Assembly: GCF_033446605.1 (NCBI RefSeq)
Contig: NZ_JAWQUO010000007.1
Coordinates: 96,312 to 160,311, forward strand
Direction of reading: 5' to 3'
From: Iodobacter sp025352645
Lineage (GTDB): Bacteria > Pseudomonadota > Gammaproteobacteria > Burkholderiales > Chitinibacteraceae
DNA length: 64,000 nt
Shown here: positions 9,077 to 17,795 of the stretch, one piece after another
How positions within the stretch are numbered: position 1 is the first letter of the stretch
Layout: the number at the start of each line of letters is the position of its first letter
Program-made: the position numbers and the translations under genes
Notes under the pieces: generated by a model
Seen by the model: the letters and a program-made list of their open reading frames with translations, nothing else
Told to the model about the DNA's origin: nothing
Databases searched by the model: none

Positions 9077-10078
9077 ATGAATCACAAAACTCGGCGGCCT
9101 ACTTTGCAAGATGTTGCCGATAAAGTTGGGGCTTCCAAAATGACTGTTAGCCGTTATCTGCGCGAGCCGCAGCAAGTGGCCGTGGCAACAGCTAAGAAAA
9201 TTGCGCTGGCAATGGAGGAGCTGGGTTATATCCATAATCGTGTGCCCGATATGCTGGCTAACGCCAAAAGCCGTGCAATTGGTGTGTTGCTACCTTCCAT
9301 GTCAAATCAGGTCTTTTCTAGTGTAGTACGTGGCATTGAGTCGGTAACAGGGCCAGCAGGGTTACACGCGCTCTACGGCCATTATGGCTATACGATGGCA
9401 CGGGAAGAGCAGCAGATTGAGCAATTACTTTCGTTTAATGTGGATGGGCTGATTTTGTCTGAAACGCAGCACACCCATCGCACCTTAAGAATGCTGGAAA
9501 CCGCCGCTATTCCCGTGGTCGAAATCATGGAGCTGCCTGAGCGGCCCATTGATTTGGCGGTTGGCCTAAATCATGCTGCTGCAGCGCAAGTGATGGTGGG
9601 TTTAATGTTGGCTAAGGGGCGTAAGCGGATTGCTTATCTGGCGGCGCGTTTAGACCATAGAACACGTCAGCGTGAAGCGGGGTATTTAGCAGCACTGGCT
9701 GACGCGGGGCTTGAGCCTATTCTGATTCACACTGATCAGCCTTCTTGCTTTACTTTAGGTGGGCAATTATTGCGTGATGCGCTGCAAGTTGCGCCTGATT
9801 TGGATGGGGTGTTTTGTACTAATGATGATATTGCTGCAGGCGCGATGTTGGCCTGCCAAGCATTGGGGTTTCGTGTGCCAGAGCAAATCAGCGTGGCCGG
9901 ATTTAATGCCCTTGATATTGGCCTCGCCCTAGCGCCGCAGCTAGCCAGTGTAATCACCCCGCGTGAAGCGATTGGCCGGCTTGCTGCTGAGCGTTTAATT
10001 GGCAGGATAGAAGGGCGTCATTACCCCGATAAGGTGGTGGATTTGGCCTATGAGATTTTTCTAGGCCAAAGCTTATAG
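9077..10078 (+). CDS. gntR: LacI-family repressor GntR-like (gluconate)
   Basis: A DNA-binding repressor of about 333 residues that closely follows E. coli GntR (LacI family), which represses gluconate uptake and catabolism genes. The N-terminal helix-turn-helix reads LQDVADKVGASKMTVSRYL. Family-specific stretches include AIGVLLPSMSNQVF, RGIESVTG, HYGYTM, FNVDGLILSE and GVFCTNDDIAAGAML. The chosen start (ATG 9077, MNHKTRRP) follows TTTAGGAATCAT. An upstream in-frame ATG at 9038 would add 13 unlikely residues. No gluconate permease, gluconokinase or Entner-Doudoroff gene is next to it, so it acts at a distance or on a diverged regulon. Confidence 0.85.
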   Translation: MNHKTRRPTLQDVADKVGASKMTVSRYLREPQQVAVATAKKIALAMEELGYIHNRVPDMLANAKSRAIGVLLPSMSNQVFSSVVRGIESVTGPAGLHALYGHYGYTMAREEQQIEQLLSFNVDGLILSETQHTHRTLRMLETAAIPVVEIMELPERPIDLAVGLNHAAAAQVMVGLMLAKGRKRIAYLAARLDHRTRQREAGYLAALADAGLEPILIHTDQPSCFTLGGQLLRDALQVAPDLDGVFCTNDDIAAGAMLACQALGFRVPEQISVAGFNALDIGLALAPQLASVITPREAIGRLAAERLIGRIEGRHYPDKVVDLAYEIFLGQSL

Positions 10079-10103
10079 GGGGGGCACGAATACCGCCCCC
10101 TAT
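10075..10103 (+). terminator. Hairpin at the 3' end of gntR
   Basis: ATAGGGGG (10075-10082) pairs with CCCCCTAT (10096-10103) and overlaps the gntR stop codon. There is no strong T run, so termination is probable but unproven. Confidence 0.45.
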
Positions 10104-10125
10104 CTGTGCTTATGAGGACAATCTG

Positions 10126-11124
10126 CTAGTTAAAATAGTCCAACTCCAGTGCAGATTTTACTTCGCCCAAAGTAGCTGCTGCAATGGTGCGGGCATGTGC
10201 GGTGCCTGCTTTTAATATTTGCATGACATGGGCAGGATCTTTGGCTAGCTCAATACGGCGAGCACGAATCGGCGCAATCAGCTCTTGCAGGCGAACTTCT
10301 AGATGTTGCTTGATCACGGAATCGGCCAAGCCACCCTTGCGGTATTTGGCTTTCAAATCATCAATAAAACTAATATCGGGTTCAAAAGCATCAAGAAAGG
10401 TAAATACGGCATTGCCTTCAACTTGGCCTGGATCGTTAATTCTTAAGTGCTTCGCATCGGTGTACATGCTTTTTACGTATTGGCTAATTTCATCTGGGCT
10501 GGCTGATAAATGCAGCGCATTTCCCTGAGATTTACTCATTTTGCTTTGGCCATCTGCACCCGGCAGGCGGCCGGTTTGCGGGATGATGGCACGGGTTTCT
10601 AGCAGAATATCTTTACCTACGAGGGTATTAAAACGGCGCACAATTTCATTGGTCTGCTCGATCATCGGGGCCTGATCTGCCCCTACTGGCACGGCGGTGG
10701 CCTTAAAGGCGGTAATGTCGGCTGCTTGGCTCACGGGGTAAGTTAGAAATCCTGCGGGAATATCTCGCTGGAAGTTCTTTTGGCGAATTTCTTCTTTAAC
10801 CGTAGGGTTGCGCTCTAAGCGTGCTACCGTGACCAAATTCATAAAGTAGTAAGTCAGCTCAGATAGCTCAGGGACTTGCGACTGAATAAAAATAGTGTTT
10901 TTAGCAGGATCAAGACCAACTGCAAGGTAATCGAGCGCTACTTCCAATACATTGCGATGTACTACATCGTGATCGGTATCGGTGAGCGCTTGCGCGTCGG
11001 CCAGCATCAAAAATTGGGTGTGTTTGTCTTGAAAGGCGAGGCGGTTTTGTAATGAACCCACAAAATGGCCTAAATGCAATGGGCCTGTAGTGCGGTCGCC
11101 AGTCAAAATAATATGCGAAGTCAT
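10126..11124 (-). CDS. trpS: Tryptophanyl-tRNA synthetase
   Basis: A 332-residue class I aminoacyl-tRNA synthetase that charges tRNA-Trp. The HIGH signature is present as GPLHLGHF (14-21), and the KMSKS loop is intact as SKMSKSQG near residue 195. GADQAPMIEQTNEIVRRFN is typical of TrpRS. The length is normal (about 334 in E. coli). AAGGATCGAGAAC precedes the ATG. It lies downstream of moeB in the same direction but is separated by about 245 bases containing a strong hairpin (11179-11208), so it probably has its own regulated transcript. Confidence 0.96.
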   Translation of the reverse strand: MTSHIILTGDRTTGPLHLGHFVGSLQNRLAFQDKHTQFLMLADAQALTDTDHDVVHRNVLEVALDYLAVGLDPAKNTIFIQSQVPELSELTYYFMNLVTVARLERNPTVKEEIRQKNFQRDIPAGFLTYPVSQAADITAFKATAVPVGADQAPMIEQTNEIVRRFNTLVGKDILLETRAIIPQTGRLPGADGQSKMSKSQGNALHLSASPDEISQYVKSMYTDAKHLRINDPGQVEGNAVFTFLDAFEPDISFIDDLKAKYRKGGLADSVIKQHLEVRLQELIAPIRARRIELAKDPAHVMQILKAGTAHARTIAAATLGEVKSALELDYFN

Positions 11125-11178
11125 GTTCTCGATCCTTGTGTGGATTTACGCCGCCGAGCCCATGGGGTGTGTAGAAAC

Positions 11179-11208
11179 AACAATGCCGCCTGGACCGGCG
11201 GCATTGTT
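11179..11208 (-). promoter_or_regulatory. Strong hairpin in the trpS leader
   Basis: AACAATGCCGCC (11179-11190) and GGCGGCATTGTT (11197-11208) form a perfect 12-bp stem with loop TGGACC, ending 54 bases upstream of trpS. It could be the terminator of the moeB transcript or an attenuator for trpS. The T run after it on the minus strand is short (TTTC). Which role applies is not decided by the sequence. Confidence 0.5.
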
Positions 11209-11369
11209 CAAATAAATGAGTCTAGGCCGCCAGTAACATATAGTGGCGGTAGCACCAGCTCGTTGGCTGGGAAATAAGAGGGCGTTGAAGTGCGTTCATG
11301 GGCTCTACTATTGCAGCTTTTAGACCGCTTGTCTACACAGTAAGTCGTGTTAATGATAATTATTATCGT

Positions 11370-12170
11370 TTATTGCGTGTGGTGCTTGCAAACTGGGCAG
11401 GCAGGGTCTTGCTTGTAGCGCATTTCGCGCCAAGCCATATTGCGGGCATCTAATAGCTGCAAGCGTCCAATCAGCGGCGTGCCTACTCTCATAAGCAGCT
11501 TGAGCGCCTCGGCGGCTTGCGCTGCGCCAATAATCCCTACCAGCGGGGCAAATACGCCAAAGGTGGCGCATGGGCCATCACTGGTTTCGCCTTCTTCCCC
11601 AAATAAGCAGTGATAACAGGGGGCGTTGCCGAGGCGTGCATCAAACGTGGTGAGCTGACCATCAAAGCGCACTGCCGCACCTGAAACCAGAGGCACTTTG
11701 TGTGCGACACAGGCGCGGTTTACCGCGTGGCGGGTGGCAAAATTGTCGCAGCAATCCAGCACAATATCGGCCGCTGCAACGAGTTTATTTAGCTCTGCCG
11801 CCGTGGCGCGTGTGGTGATTGCATTGATTTTTATTTGCGGGTTGATCGCGCTAGCTGCCGCTTTGGCCGATATGGCTTTATTTTGCCCAAGGCTGGCCGT
11901 GCTATGGATGATTTGGCGCTGCAGATTAGATAATTCCACATGATCGTCATCCACAATGCTGAGTGTGCCAACACCTGCTGAGGCTAGATAGAGCGCAGCG
12001 GGTGAGCCTAAACCCCCCGCACCAATCAGCAACACATGCGCATTGCTGATTGCCTGCTGGCCTTCGATGCCGATTTCATCGAGCAGAATATGGCGGCTAT
12101 AGCGCAGTAAATCTTGATCGCTGAGCTCAGCTTCGTTAGCAATGGAGGGGGATAGCGTAGCGTAGATCAT
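11370..12170 (-). CDS. moeB: MoeB/ThiF/HesA-family adenylyltransferase
   Basis: A 266-residue E1-like enzyme that activates the C-terminus of a small sulfur-carrier protein (MoaD or ThiS) by adenylation, for molybdopterin or thiamine synthesis. It shows LSDQDLLRYSRHILL, the nucleotide-binding GAGGLGS (50-56), SNLQRQI, CDNFATRH and two zinc-binding Cys pairs (CYHC near residue 180 and CPVC near the C-terminus). Length fits MoeB, which lacks the rhodanese domain of longer homologues. It sits downstream of gpmI-envC-ctpA, a gene order common in betaproteobacteria. MoeB and ThiF are hard to separate by sequence alone. No other molybdopterin or thiamine gene is nearby. Confidence 0.85.
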   Translation of the reverse strand: MIYATLSPSIANEAELSDQDLLRYSRHILLDEIGIEGQQAISNAHVLLIGAGGLGSPAALYLASAGVGTLSIVDDDHVELSNLQRQIIHSTASLGQNKAISAKAAASAINPQIKINAITTRATAAELNKLVAAADIVLDCCDNFATRHAVNRACVAHKVPLVSGAAVRFDGQLTTFDARLGNAPCYHCLFGEEGETSDGPCATFGVFAPLVGIIGAAQAAEALKLLMRVGTPLIGRLQLLDARNMAWREMRYKQDPACPVCKHHTQ

Positions 12171-12258
12171 GGCTAAAAATCACATAAAAGAAGAGTGTAA
12201 GGTGTTGTGTGCCGGCTAATTACATGGTGTCAACCCGCTGTGTAGCTGGGCGAGTATT

Positions 12259-12654
12259 TTATAAATATCTTCGCAACTCCTCAGGGGTTTCGTCATGATC
12301 GCCGTGTGGGTGATTTTCCCAGACCTTCACATAGACATCACGACTTTTAATATTGTGCTCGGGGATTTCTAAATTGCTGCGAGCGATATCTTCGCAATAA
12401 TAGACTAGGGCGCGTTTGATTTTGCTCAGGATACTTTCATCCAGATGAAACCCAGCCACTTTGAGCTGATTTTCGATGATTTGTAGTGAGTGTTCTTGGA
12501 TTAGGTATTGCACAGAGATACAGTGCTTGCTGGCAAAAATCTGAACGGTAATACTAGGAATCGTGGCTAAAAACTGAGCCGCAAGATGGGCTTGGGCGGG
12601 GTGCGGGTAAAATTGAATATCGCGTTGCCTAGAGAGAGAATCTGCTGGCTTCAT
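12259..12654 (-). CDS. Conserved small protein of unknown function
   Basis: About 131 residues from the chosen start (MKPADSLSRQRD). I do not recognise a named family. It has no signal peptide, no membrane helix and a mixed alpha/beta composition with two Cys, and it ends in an acidic stretch (HGDHDETPEELRRYL). The frame opens further upstream to 12699. However, GGAGAAT lies just before the ATGATG at 12657/12654, and the longer start would place coding sequence inside two tandem hairpins (12680-12734), so the short form is preferred. It is between ctpA and moeB in the same direction and is likely cotranscribed with them. Confidence 0.65.
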   Translation of the reverse strand: MKPADSLSRQRDIQFYPHPAQAHLAAQFLATIPSITVQIFASKHCISVQYLIQEHSLQIIENQLKVAGFHLDESILSKIKRALVYYCEDIARSNLEIPEHNIKSRDVYVKVWENHPHGDHDETPEELRRYL

Positions 12655-12679
12655 CATTATTCTCCGCATTTTGCGAGCT

Positions 12680-12734
12680 GGTATGGGCGGCTTTCCCATA
12701 CCTAGGAGCCATAGAGGGCAAGCCCTCTATGGCT
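12680..12734 (-). other. Two tandem perfect hairpins between ctpA and the next gene
   Basis: Hairpin one: GGTATGGG (12680-12687) with CCCATACC (12695-12702). Hairpin two: AGCCATAGAGGGC (12707-12719), loop AA, GCCCTCTATGGCT (12722-12734), a perfect 13-bp stem. Neither is followed by a T run on either strand. They may stabilise or process the ctpA operon mRNA. Confidence 0.6.
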
Positions 12735-12748
12735 ATCCTGTGCAATGA

Positions 12749-14197
12749 CTATTTAGCCGGTGCTGCTACCGCTTTATTTTGCAAAATTTGCTGAACTTTT
12801 AAAATATTCAGCGCTTGTTGCAGTTGGTAGTCGTTTTTAGAGGCCAGCTCGCGTGGATTTTCTTCCGCCGTTTCGCTTGCAACTGTTTTTGGTTTTTGGG
12901 CCTTGATGATGGCTTTAGGCTCGGATGCTGCTTTACCCGCGTCTTTTTCATTTGGATTATCCAAACGATGGCCTAAATCGGCTTCACGAATACGGAAGGC
13001 GCTTTGTTCCTTGCCGTTGAGTGTTGCTTCTTCAACTTCGATATCCGGAGTGATCCCTTTTAGCTGAATCGAGCGGCCTAGCGGGGTGAAGTAGCGCGCA
13101 GTAGTGAGCTTCAGTGCCGTTTTGTTATCAATCGGCATGATGGTTTGCACCGATGCTTTACCAAAAGTCTGAGTGCCAACCACGATGGCGCGCTTATGAT
13201 CTTGCAGTGCACCCGCTACAATTTCTGAAGCAGAAGCCGAGCCACCATTGACCAGAATCACCAATGGTACGGTTTTCACTTCTTTAGGGGTATTTTTAAA
13301 GTAATCATCTTTGCCGCTTTCGCGCAGATAGTTTTCCTTGCTAGCGGTGAGCCTGATCTTAGAATCTGGCGTGCGGCCTTCGGTGTAAACCACCAGCGTA
13401 TCCTTAGGCAAGAAGGCTGCGGATACACCCACGGCACCGTTTAGCAAACCGCCCGGATCATTACGTAAATCAAGCACAACGCCTTTGAGCGGTGCTTTGT
13501 TTTCTTTATAAAGCGCTTCTAAGGCTTGAGCGACGTTTTCTGTGGTGTGCTCTTGGAATTGCGCCACACGGATATAGCCATAGCCAGGTTCAGCCAGCTT
13601 AGATTTCACGCTTTGCACTTTAATGACGGCGCGTTTTAGCGAGATCACAATCGGCTTGCCTTCGCCCTTACGCAACATAGTAAGCGTAACTGAGGTGCCA
13701 ATTTTGCCGCGCATTTTGGTTACGGCGTCATTGAGCGACATGCCTTGCACGGGGGTTTCGTCGATTTTGGCGATAAAGTCACCCGCTTTTACGCCAGCGC
13801 GGTAAGCAGGGGTGTCTTCGATCGGTGAGACCACACGAACCAAGCCGTCTTCCATGCTGACTTCTATGCCTAAACCACCAAATTCACCCTGAGTTTGGAT
13901 TTGCATATCTTTAAATGCATCGGCATCTAGATAGCTTGAATGCGGATCAAGGCCGGATACCATGCCTTTGATGGCTTCAGTAATCAGTTTTTTATCTTCA
14001 ACGGGCTCAACATAGCTTTGCTTAATCAAGCCAAACACCGTTGAAAATGCGCGCAGCTCTTCAACGGGTAGTGGATTACCGCCGGCATCTTTATCGGCGA
14101 CGGCATTAAAGGAAAGGCTGAGGGCAACGCCCAGACCTGCGCCTGCCAGTAGCAAGGCGATCTTTTGGAGCTTTGGTTTTTTGCTGCTCGAGGACAT
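12749..14197 (-). CDS. ctpA: Carboxy-terminal processing protease (S41 family)
   Basis: A 482-residue periplasmic serine protease of the CtpA/Prc family that trims C-termini of envelope proteins. It has a signal or anchor helix (about 12-32), a PDZ domain (about 105-180, GGLGIEV and AGVKAGD) and the S41 catalytic domain. The Ser/Lys dyad is Ser322 (in GGSASASE) and Lys347 (in TFGKASV), with the 25-residue spacing known for the family. The tail (about 410-482) is Lys/Ala/Glu-rich and variable. AGGAAA precedes the ATG. The gene follows envC, and in other bacteria Ctp proteases degrade or mature murein hydrolases, which fits this neighbourhood. Confidence 0.93.
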   Translation of the reverse strand: MSSSSKKPKLQKIALLLAGAGLGVALSLSFNAVADKDAGGNPLPVEELRAFSTVFGLIKQSYVEPVEDKKLITEAIKGMVSGLDPHSSYLDADAFKDMQIQTQGEFGGLGIEVSMEDGLVRVVSPIEDTPAYRAGVKAGDFIAKIDETPVQGMSLNDAVTKMRGKIGTSVTLTMLRKGEGKPIVISLKRAVIKVQSVKSKLAEPGYGYIRVAQFQEHTTENVAQALEALYKENKAPLKGVVLDLRNDPGGLLNGAVGVSAAFLPKDTLVVYTEGRTPDSKIRLTASKENYLRESGKDDYFKNTPKEVKTVPLVILVNGGSASASEIVAGALQDHKRAIVVGTQTFGKASVQTIMPIDNKTALKLTTARYFTPLGRSIQLKGITPDIEVEEATLNGKEQSAFRIREADLGHRLDNPNEKDAGKAASEPKAIIKAQKPKTVASETAEENPRELASKNDYQLQQALNILKVQQILQNKAVAAPAK

Positions 14198-14407
14198 CCG
14201 CGTTTTCCTGTTATAGGCTTACTGACATGGGTTTAGACCGTACAATTTATGTTTTTTTTGATACTTTTTTCCACGAAAAGCACCTAATGACCTTAGGCGC
14301 GGCGCACTCTCGTGGTTTGATTGGAATGCTCTATTAGGTATAGCAAATAATTTCTGGGCCAATCGCTTTGCAAATGATGCGGGCAAAGCCTCTTTGCTTA
14401 TTGTTTA

Positions 14408-15721
14408 TCAGCCAGCCCACGCTAGTGGATCAACGGGGCGGCCATTTTGTCTGAGTTCAAAGTATAAGCCGGAATCTGCCATTCCACCGCTGTTACCGCT
14501 GGTGGCAATGCTGTCTCCTGCCTTAATCGTATCACCTACTTGCTTAAGAATGCTCTCATTCGCGGCGTAAATACTCATATATCCACCGCCGTGATCCACA
14601 ATCAGCATATTGCCAAAGCCACGTAGCCATTCGGCAAACACCACACGCCCGCTGGCAACGGCCTTTACGCTCTGGCCGGAAGCGGCACGGATAAACACGC
14701 CTTTCCATTGCCCACCTTCACCACGCGCGGTGCCAAAGCGGCCCATAATTTCGCCCTTAATTGGCAATCTTAGCTTGCCTTTGAGTGAGGCAAAGGCTTG
14801 CCCCGCTTGGCTGGCATCGGGTAAAGCGCTGTTCAATGTGGGGGCTGGTTCTGGTTCGGCTTTGGGCGCGGGTTTACCTGCGGCTTTTGCCTTGGCCTGT
14901 GCGGCGGCGTTTCTGGCTGCGCGCTCTTTTGCTTTCTTTTCTGCCAGCTGTTTGGCTGCCGCGGCTTGTTTGGCGCGTTCTAGCTCTTGGCGTTTAATAA
15001 TCGCGTTTAATTTGTCGACTAGGCCGGTCAGGCGTTTTTCATCGGCAGCGAGTTTTTGGATTTGATTCCGTTGACTACTGATTTCTTGTGACAGGCTATT
15101 CACAATTTGTTTTTTTTCTTGCTGCTCAGAAACCAGCACTTCTTTTTGCTGTTTTTTACGCTGGGCGAGTTGCTGTAAGGCTTCGTTTTTTTGGCGAATT
15201 TCTTCGGATAGCTGGGATAGCTCGGCAAGCTGCGCTTCTAGTTTATTGGCCAATTGCAGCTGAGAGCGGCTGATATAGCGGTAATAGGTGAGCTCGCGGC
15301 TGACTTGATTGGGGTCTTGCTGGTTGAGTAGCAAGCGCCAAGCTTCAATTTGCCCAGCTTTGTAGCGTGTTTTAAGGATTTTACCCAGCCTAACTTGGCT
15401 GGCTTGAATGCCACTGCGGGTATGGCTGATATCGTTTTCTAAGCGCTTAATTTCGGCGGTACTTAAGGCTTGTTCTGCTTGCATGCTGTTTAGCACGCGG
15501 TTGGCGTCAGAAATGGCTGTTTCTGAATCTTTTAAAGCGTCTGTGGCTTCGCTTCGGTGGGATTCGTTAACAGCCAGATCTTTTTTAAGCTCTTGCAGTT
15601 GACCGCGTAAGTCTTTTAGCTCGGCCTGCTTGGCCTGTGATTCTTGCTGCGGAGCGGCGGGGGTAGCAGGTGCAGCCAGTGCACCGCTTGTAAGCAATAA
15701 AAGAAATAGCGGTCTAAGCAA
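14408..15721 (-). CDS. envC: Murein hydrolase activator EnvC-like, degenerate M23 domain
   Basis: A 437-residue periplasmic protein. Signal peptide MLRPLFLLLLTSGALAA, then a long coiled coil (about 25-270) with an Ala/Lys-rich linker, then a LytM/M23 domain (about 315-437, ending VDPLAWAG). The zinc ligands of active M23 peptidases are missing where the first His and Asp should be (GRFGTARGEGGQWKG). This matches EnvC, which does not cut peptidoglycan itself but activates the AmiA and AmiB amidases during cell division. The start codon is TTG (15721), one base after the gpmI stop codon. The signal peptide requires this start. It is cotranscribed with gpmI and probably ctpA. Confidence 0.9.
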   Translation of the reverse strand: MLRPLFLLLLTSGALAAPATPAAPQQESQAKQAELKDLRGQLQELKKDLAVNESHRSEATDALKDSETAISDANRVLNSMQAEQALSTAEIKRLENDISHTRSGIQASQVRLGKILKTRYKAGQIEAWRLLLNQQDPNQVSRELTYYRYISRSQLQLANKLEAQLAELSQLSEEIRQKNEALQQLAQRKKQQKEVLVSEQQEKKQIVNSLSQEISSQRNQIQKLAADEKRLTGLVDKLNAIIKRQELERAKQAAAAKQLAEKKAKERAARNAAAQAKAKAAGKPAPKAEPEPAPTLNSALPDASQAGQAFASLKGKLRLPIKGEIMGRFGTARGEGGQWKGVFIRAASGQSVKAVASGRVVFAEWLRGFGNMLIVDHGGGYMSIYAANESILKQVGDTIKAGDSIATSGNSGGMADSGLYFELRQNGRPVDPLAWAG

Positions 15722-15722
15722 T

Positions 15723-17258
15723 TTAGAAATTCACCAATGATTTACCCGTCATTTCTTCGGGCTGATTAAGGCCCATCAAGGCCAACATGGTTGGGGCAAT
15801 ATCACGTAAAGCGCCGCTACCACGGGCCGCCATGGTTGCTGGGCGGCCGATATACACAAAAGGAACTTGATCCGTGGTGTGCTGGGTATGCGGCTGATGT
15901 GCGGTGTGGTCATACATCAATTCACAATTACCATGATCGGCAGTGATGAGGATTTCTCCTCCCGCTGCAAGCATGGCGTCAACACATTGTGCAACACTCT
16001 GGTCTAAAGCTTCAACTGCTTTAACGGCTGCGTCAAAAATACCTGAGTGGCCCACCATATCGCCATTGGCATAGTTACAGATAATGACTGCGTATTGCTT
16101 GGATTCGATGGCAGCCACAATTTGCCGAGTGACTTCTGGCGCGCTCATTTCTGGCTGCAAATCATAAGTAGCCACTTTAGGGGATGGCACTAAGATACGG
16201 TCTTCGCCAGCAAATTCGTTTTCTTCGCCGCCCGAGAAAAAGTAAGTCACGTGCGGGTATTTTTCGGTTTCGGCGATGCGTAGTTGTTTTAAGCCTTGAG
16301 CTGCTACATATTCACCAAAGCTATTTTTTACTTTTGGCTTATCGTAGGCTACCAGTAGGCTTGGATAGGCTGAGCCGTAGTTGGTTGCGGTGCTAAATGA
16401 GGCAAATTTAGGCTGACGCGCTTTAAAACCATCAAAGCTGGCATCGGTAAGTGCGGTGGTGATTTGGCGGGCACGGTCGGCGCGAAAATTCATAAAGATC
16501 ACTACATCACCGTCTTGCATCGATGATTTTTCGCCAATGGCGGTTGCTGAGATAAATTCATCGTTTTCATTGCGCGCATAACCTGCTGCCAGTGCATCTG
16601 CTGCTGTGGCGGCATGAAACAGCCCTTCGCCTTCAACCATCACCTTGTAGGCGGGCTCTATGCGCTCCCAACGCTTGTCTCTATCCATTGCCCAGTAGCG
16701 GCCAGTAACAGAAACAATACGTGCTGCGGGATGGGCATCGCACACGGCTTGCAATTTGGCTAGGTAGATTGCGGCGCTGCGTGGAGGAGTATCACGGCCA
16801 TCAAGGAAGGCATGCACATGGATGTGGGCGACGCCCGCATCGCTAGCAGCAGCAATCAAGGCATTTACATGGGCTTCGTGGCAATGTACGCCACCATCAG
16901 AAATCAAGCCTAGGATATGTAATGTTTTGCTATTGTTTTTAGCTTGTAAAATGGCAGCAGCAAATACAGGGTTTTGACCAATGGAGCCATCCGCAACGTC
17001 ACAATCAATGCGGCTGATGTCTTGTTGCAGCACGCGCCCTGCGCCAATATTTAGATGGCCTACTTCAGAGTTACCAAATTGACCCTTAGGCAGGCCAACG
17101 TATTCTTCTGATGCGTTAATTGTGGTCCACGGGTAAGTGGCAAATAAACGATCTAAATGAGGCTTGTTGGCGGCGGCAATGGCGTTATCCGTTGTCTCTT
17201 CACGGTAACCGAAGCCGTCTAGAATCAGTAACAACACAGGTTTGACGTTTTGGCTCAT
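15723..17258 (-). CDS. gpmI: 2,3-bisphosphoglycerate-independent phosphoglycerate mutase
   Basis: A 511-residue cytoplasmic enzyme that interconverts 3- and 2-phosphoglycerate in glycolysis and gluconeogenesis with bound Mn2+. The N-terminal metal site is LLILDGFGYRE (Asp14), and the phosphoserine nucleophile is Ser64 in FGNSEVGH. C-terminal metal ligands are visible in ITADHGNCE and the HTTDQVPF region. Length is normal (about 514). It is the first gene of the minus-strand gpmI-envC-ctpA run, divergent from the ArsR-type regulator gene at 17439. Confidence 0.97.
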   Translation of the reverse strand: MSQNVKPVLLLILDGFGYREETTDNAIAAANKPHLDRLFATYPWTTINASEEYVGLPKGQFGNSEVGHLNIGAGRVLQQDISRIDCDVADGSIGQNPVFAAAILQAKNNSKTLHILGLISDGGVHCHEAHVNALIAAASDAGVAHIHVHAFLDGRDTPPRSAAIYLAKLQAVCDAHPAARIVSVTGRYWAMDRDKRWERIEPAYKVMVEGEGLFHAATAADALAAGYARNENDEFISATAIGEKSSMQDGDVVIFMNFRADRARQITTALTDASFDGFKARQPKFASFSTATNYGSAYPSLLVAYDKPKVKNSFGEYVAAQGLKQLRIAETEKYPHVTYFFSGGEENEFAGEDRILVPSPKVATYDLQPEMSAPEVTRQIVAAIESKQYAVIICNYANGDMVGHSGIFDAAVKAVEALDQSVAQCVDAMLAAGGEILITADHGNCELMYDHTAHQPHTQHTTDQVPFVYIGRPATMAARGSGALRDIAPTMLALMGLNQPEEMTGKSLVNF

Positions 17259-17438
17259 ATTAGAATTTATCCCTATGATGTTTGCTTACGCAGGTTTGTT
17301 AAGCAAACAATTTTTAAATATCACTAGTATTCTAACCCATTGCATAATAGCCTCTATGACGTTTGGCAATATTTCTACCCTAATCAGCAATATATAATTA
17401 GAATATCCCCCTAAACCTTTTATTCTTAGATAGTGATT

Positions 17439-17744
17439 ATGGCCAATTCCATTGAGCATATGGACGACACCCACATTGATCAGGCTTCGCGTGCAATGAA
17501 AGCGATGTCGCACCCGCTACGCTTAAAAATTCTCTGCGTTTTAGGGGATAAAGAAGTCAGCGTGCAAGATATTGTGGAGCAAGTGGGCACCACACAATCG
17601 AATATTTCCCAGCATCTGGCTTTGATGCGGGAAAAAGGTGTGTTGCGTACACGCAAAGATGCTAATCGGGTTTTTTACCGTGTTGGTGATTTGCGTACTC
17701 TTGAAGTGATTGTGATGCTTCGAAATGTATTTTGCGGCTTTTAG
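17439..17744 (+). CDS. ArsR-family winged-helix regulator without metal-site cysteines
   Basis: A repressor of about 101 residues. It shows the ArsR/SmtB core: AMKAMSHPLRLKILCVL, then helix-turn-helix TTQSNISQHLALMREKGVLRTRK, and a beta wing RVFYRVGD. The usual metal-binding motif ELCVCDL on helix alpha-3 is replaced by EVSVQDI, so it probably does not sense metal through that site. Two Cys remain (in ILCVL and near the C-terminus), which leaves thiol redox sensing possible. The frame opens at GTG 17433, but ATG 17439 (MANSIEHMDD) is the more natural start. It is divergent from gpmI and convergent with tlpA-dsbD. Its target is unknown. Confidence 0.8.
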   Translation: MANSIEHMDDTHIDQASRAMKAMSHPLRLKILCVLGDKEVSVQDIVEQVGTTQSNISQHLALMREKGVLRTRKDANRVFYRVGDLRTLEVIVMLRNVFCGF

Positions 17745-17750
17745 CCGTTT

Positions 17751-17775
17751 ACATCGCGTACAAGGTACGCGATGT
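17751..17775. terminator. Hairpin between convergent genes
   Basis: ACATCGCGTAC (17751-17761), loop AAG, GTACGCGATGT (17765-17775), a perfect 11-bp stem between the ArsR-type gene and tlpA. It may serve both directions, but the T run is weak. Confidence 0.5.
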
Positions 17776-17795
17776 TGCACCTATATAAATTACAA

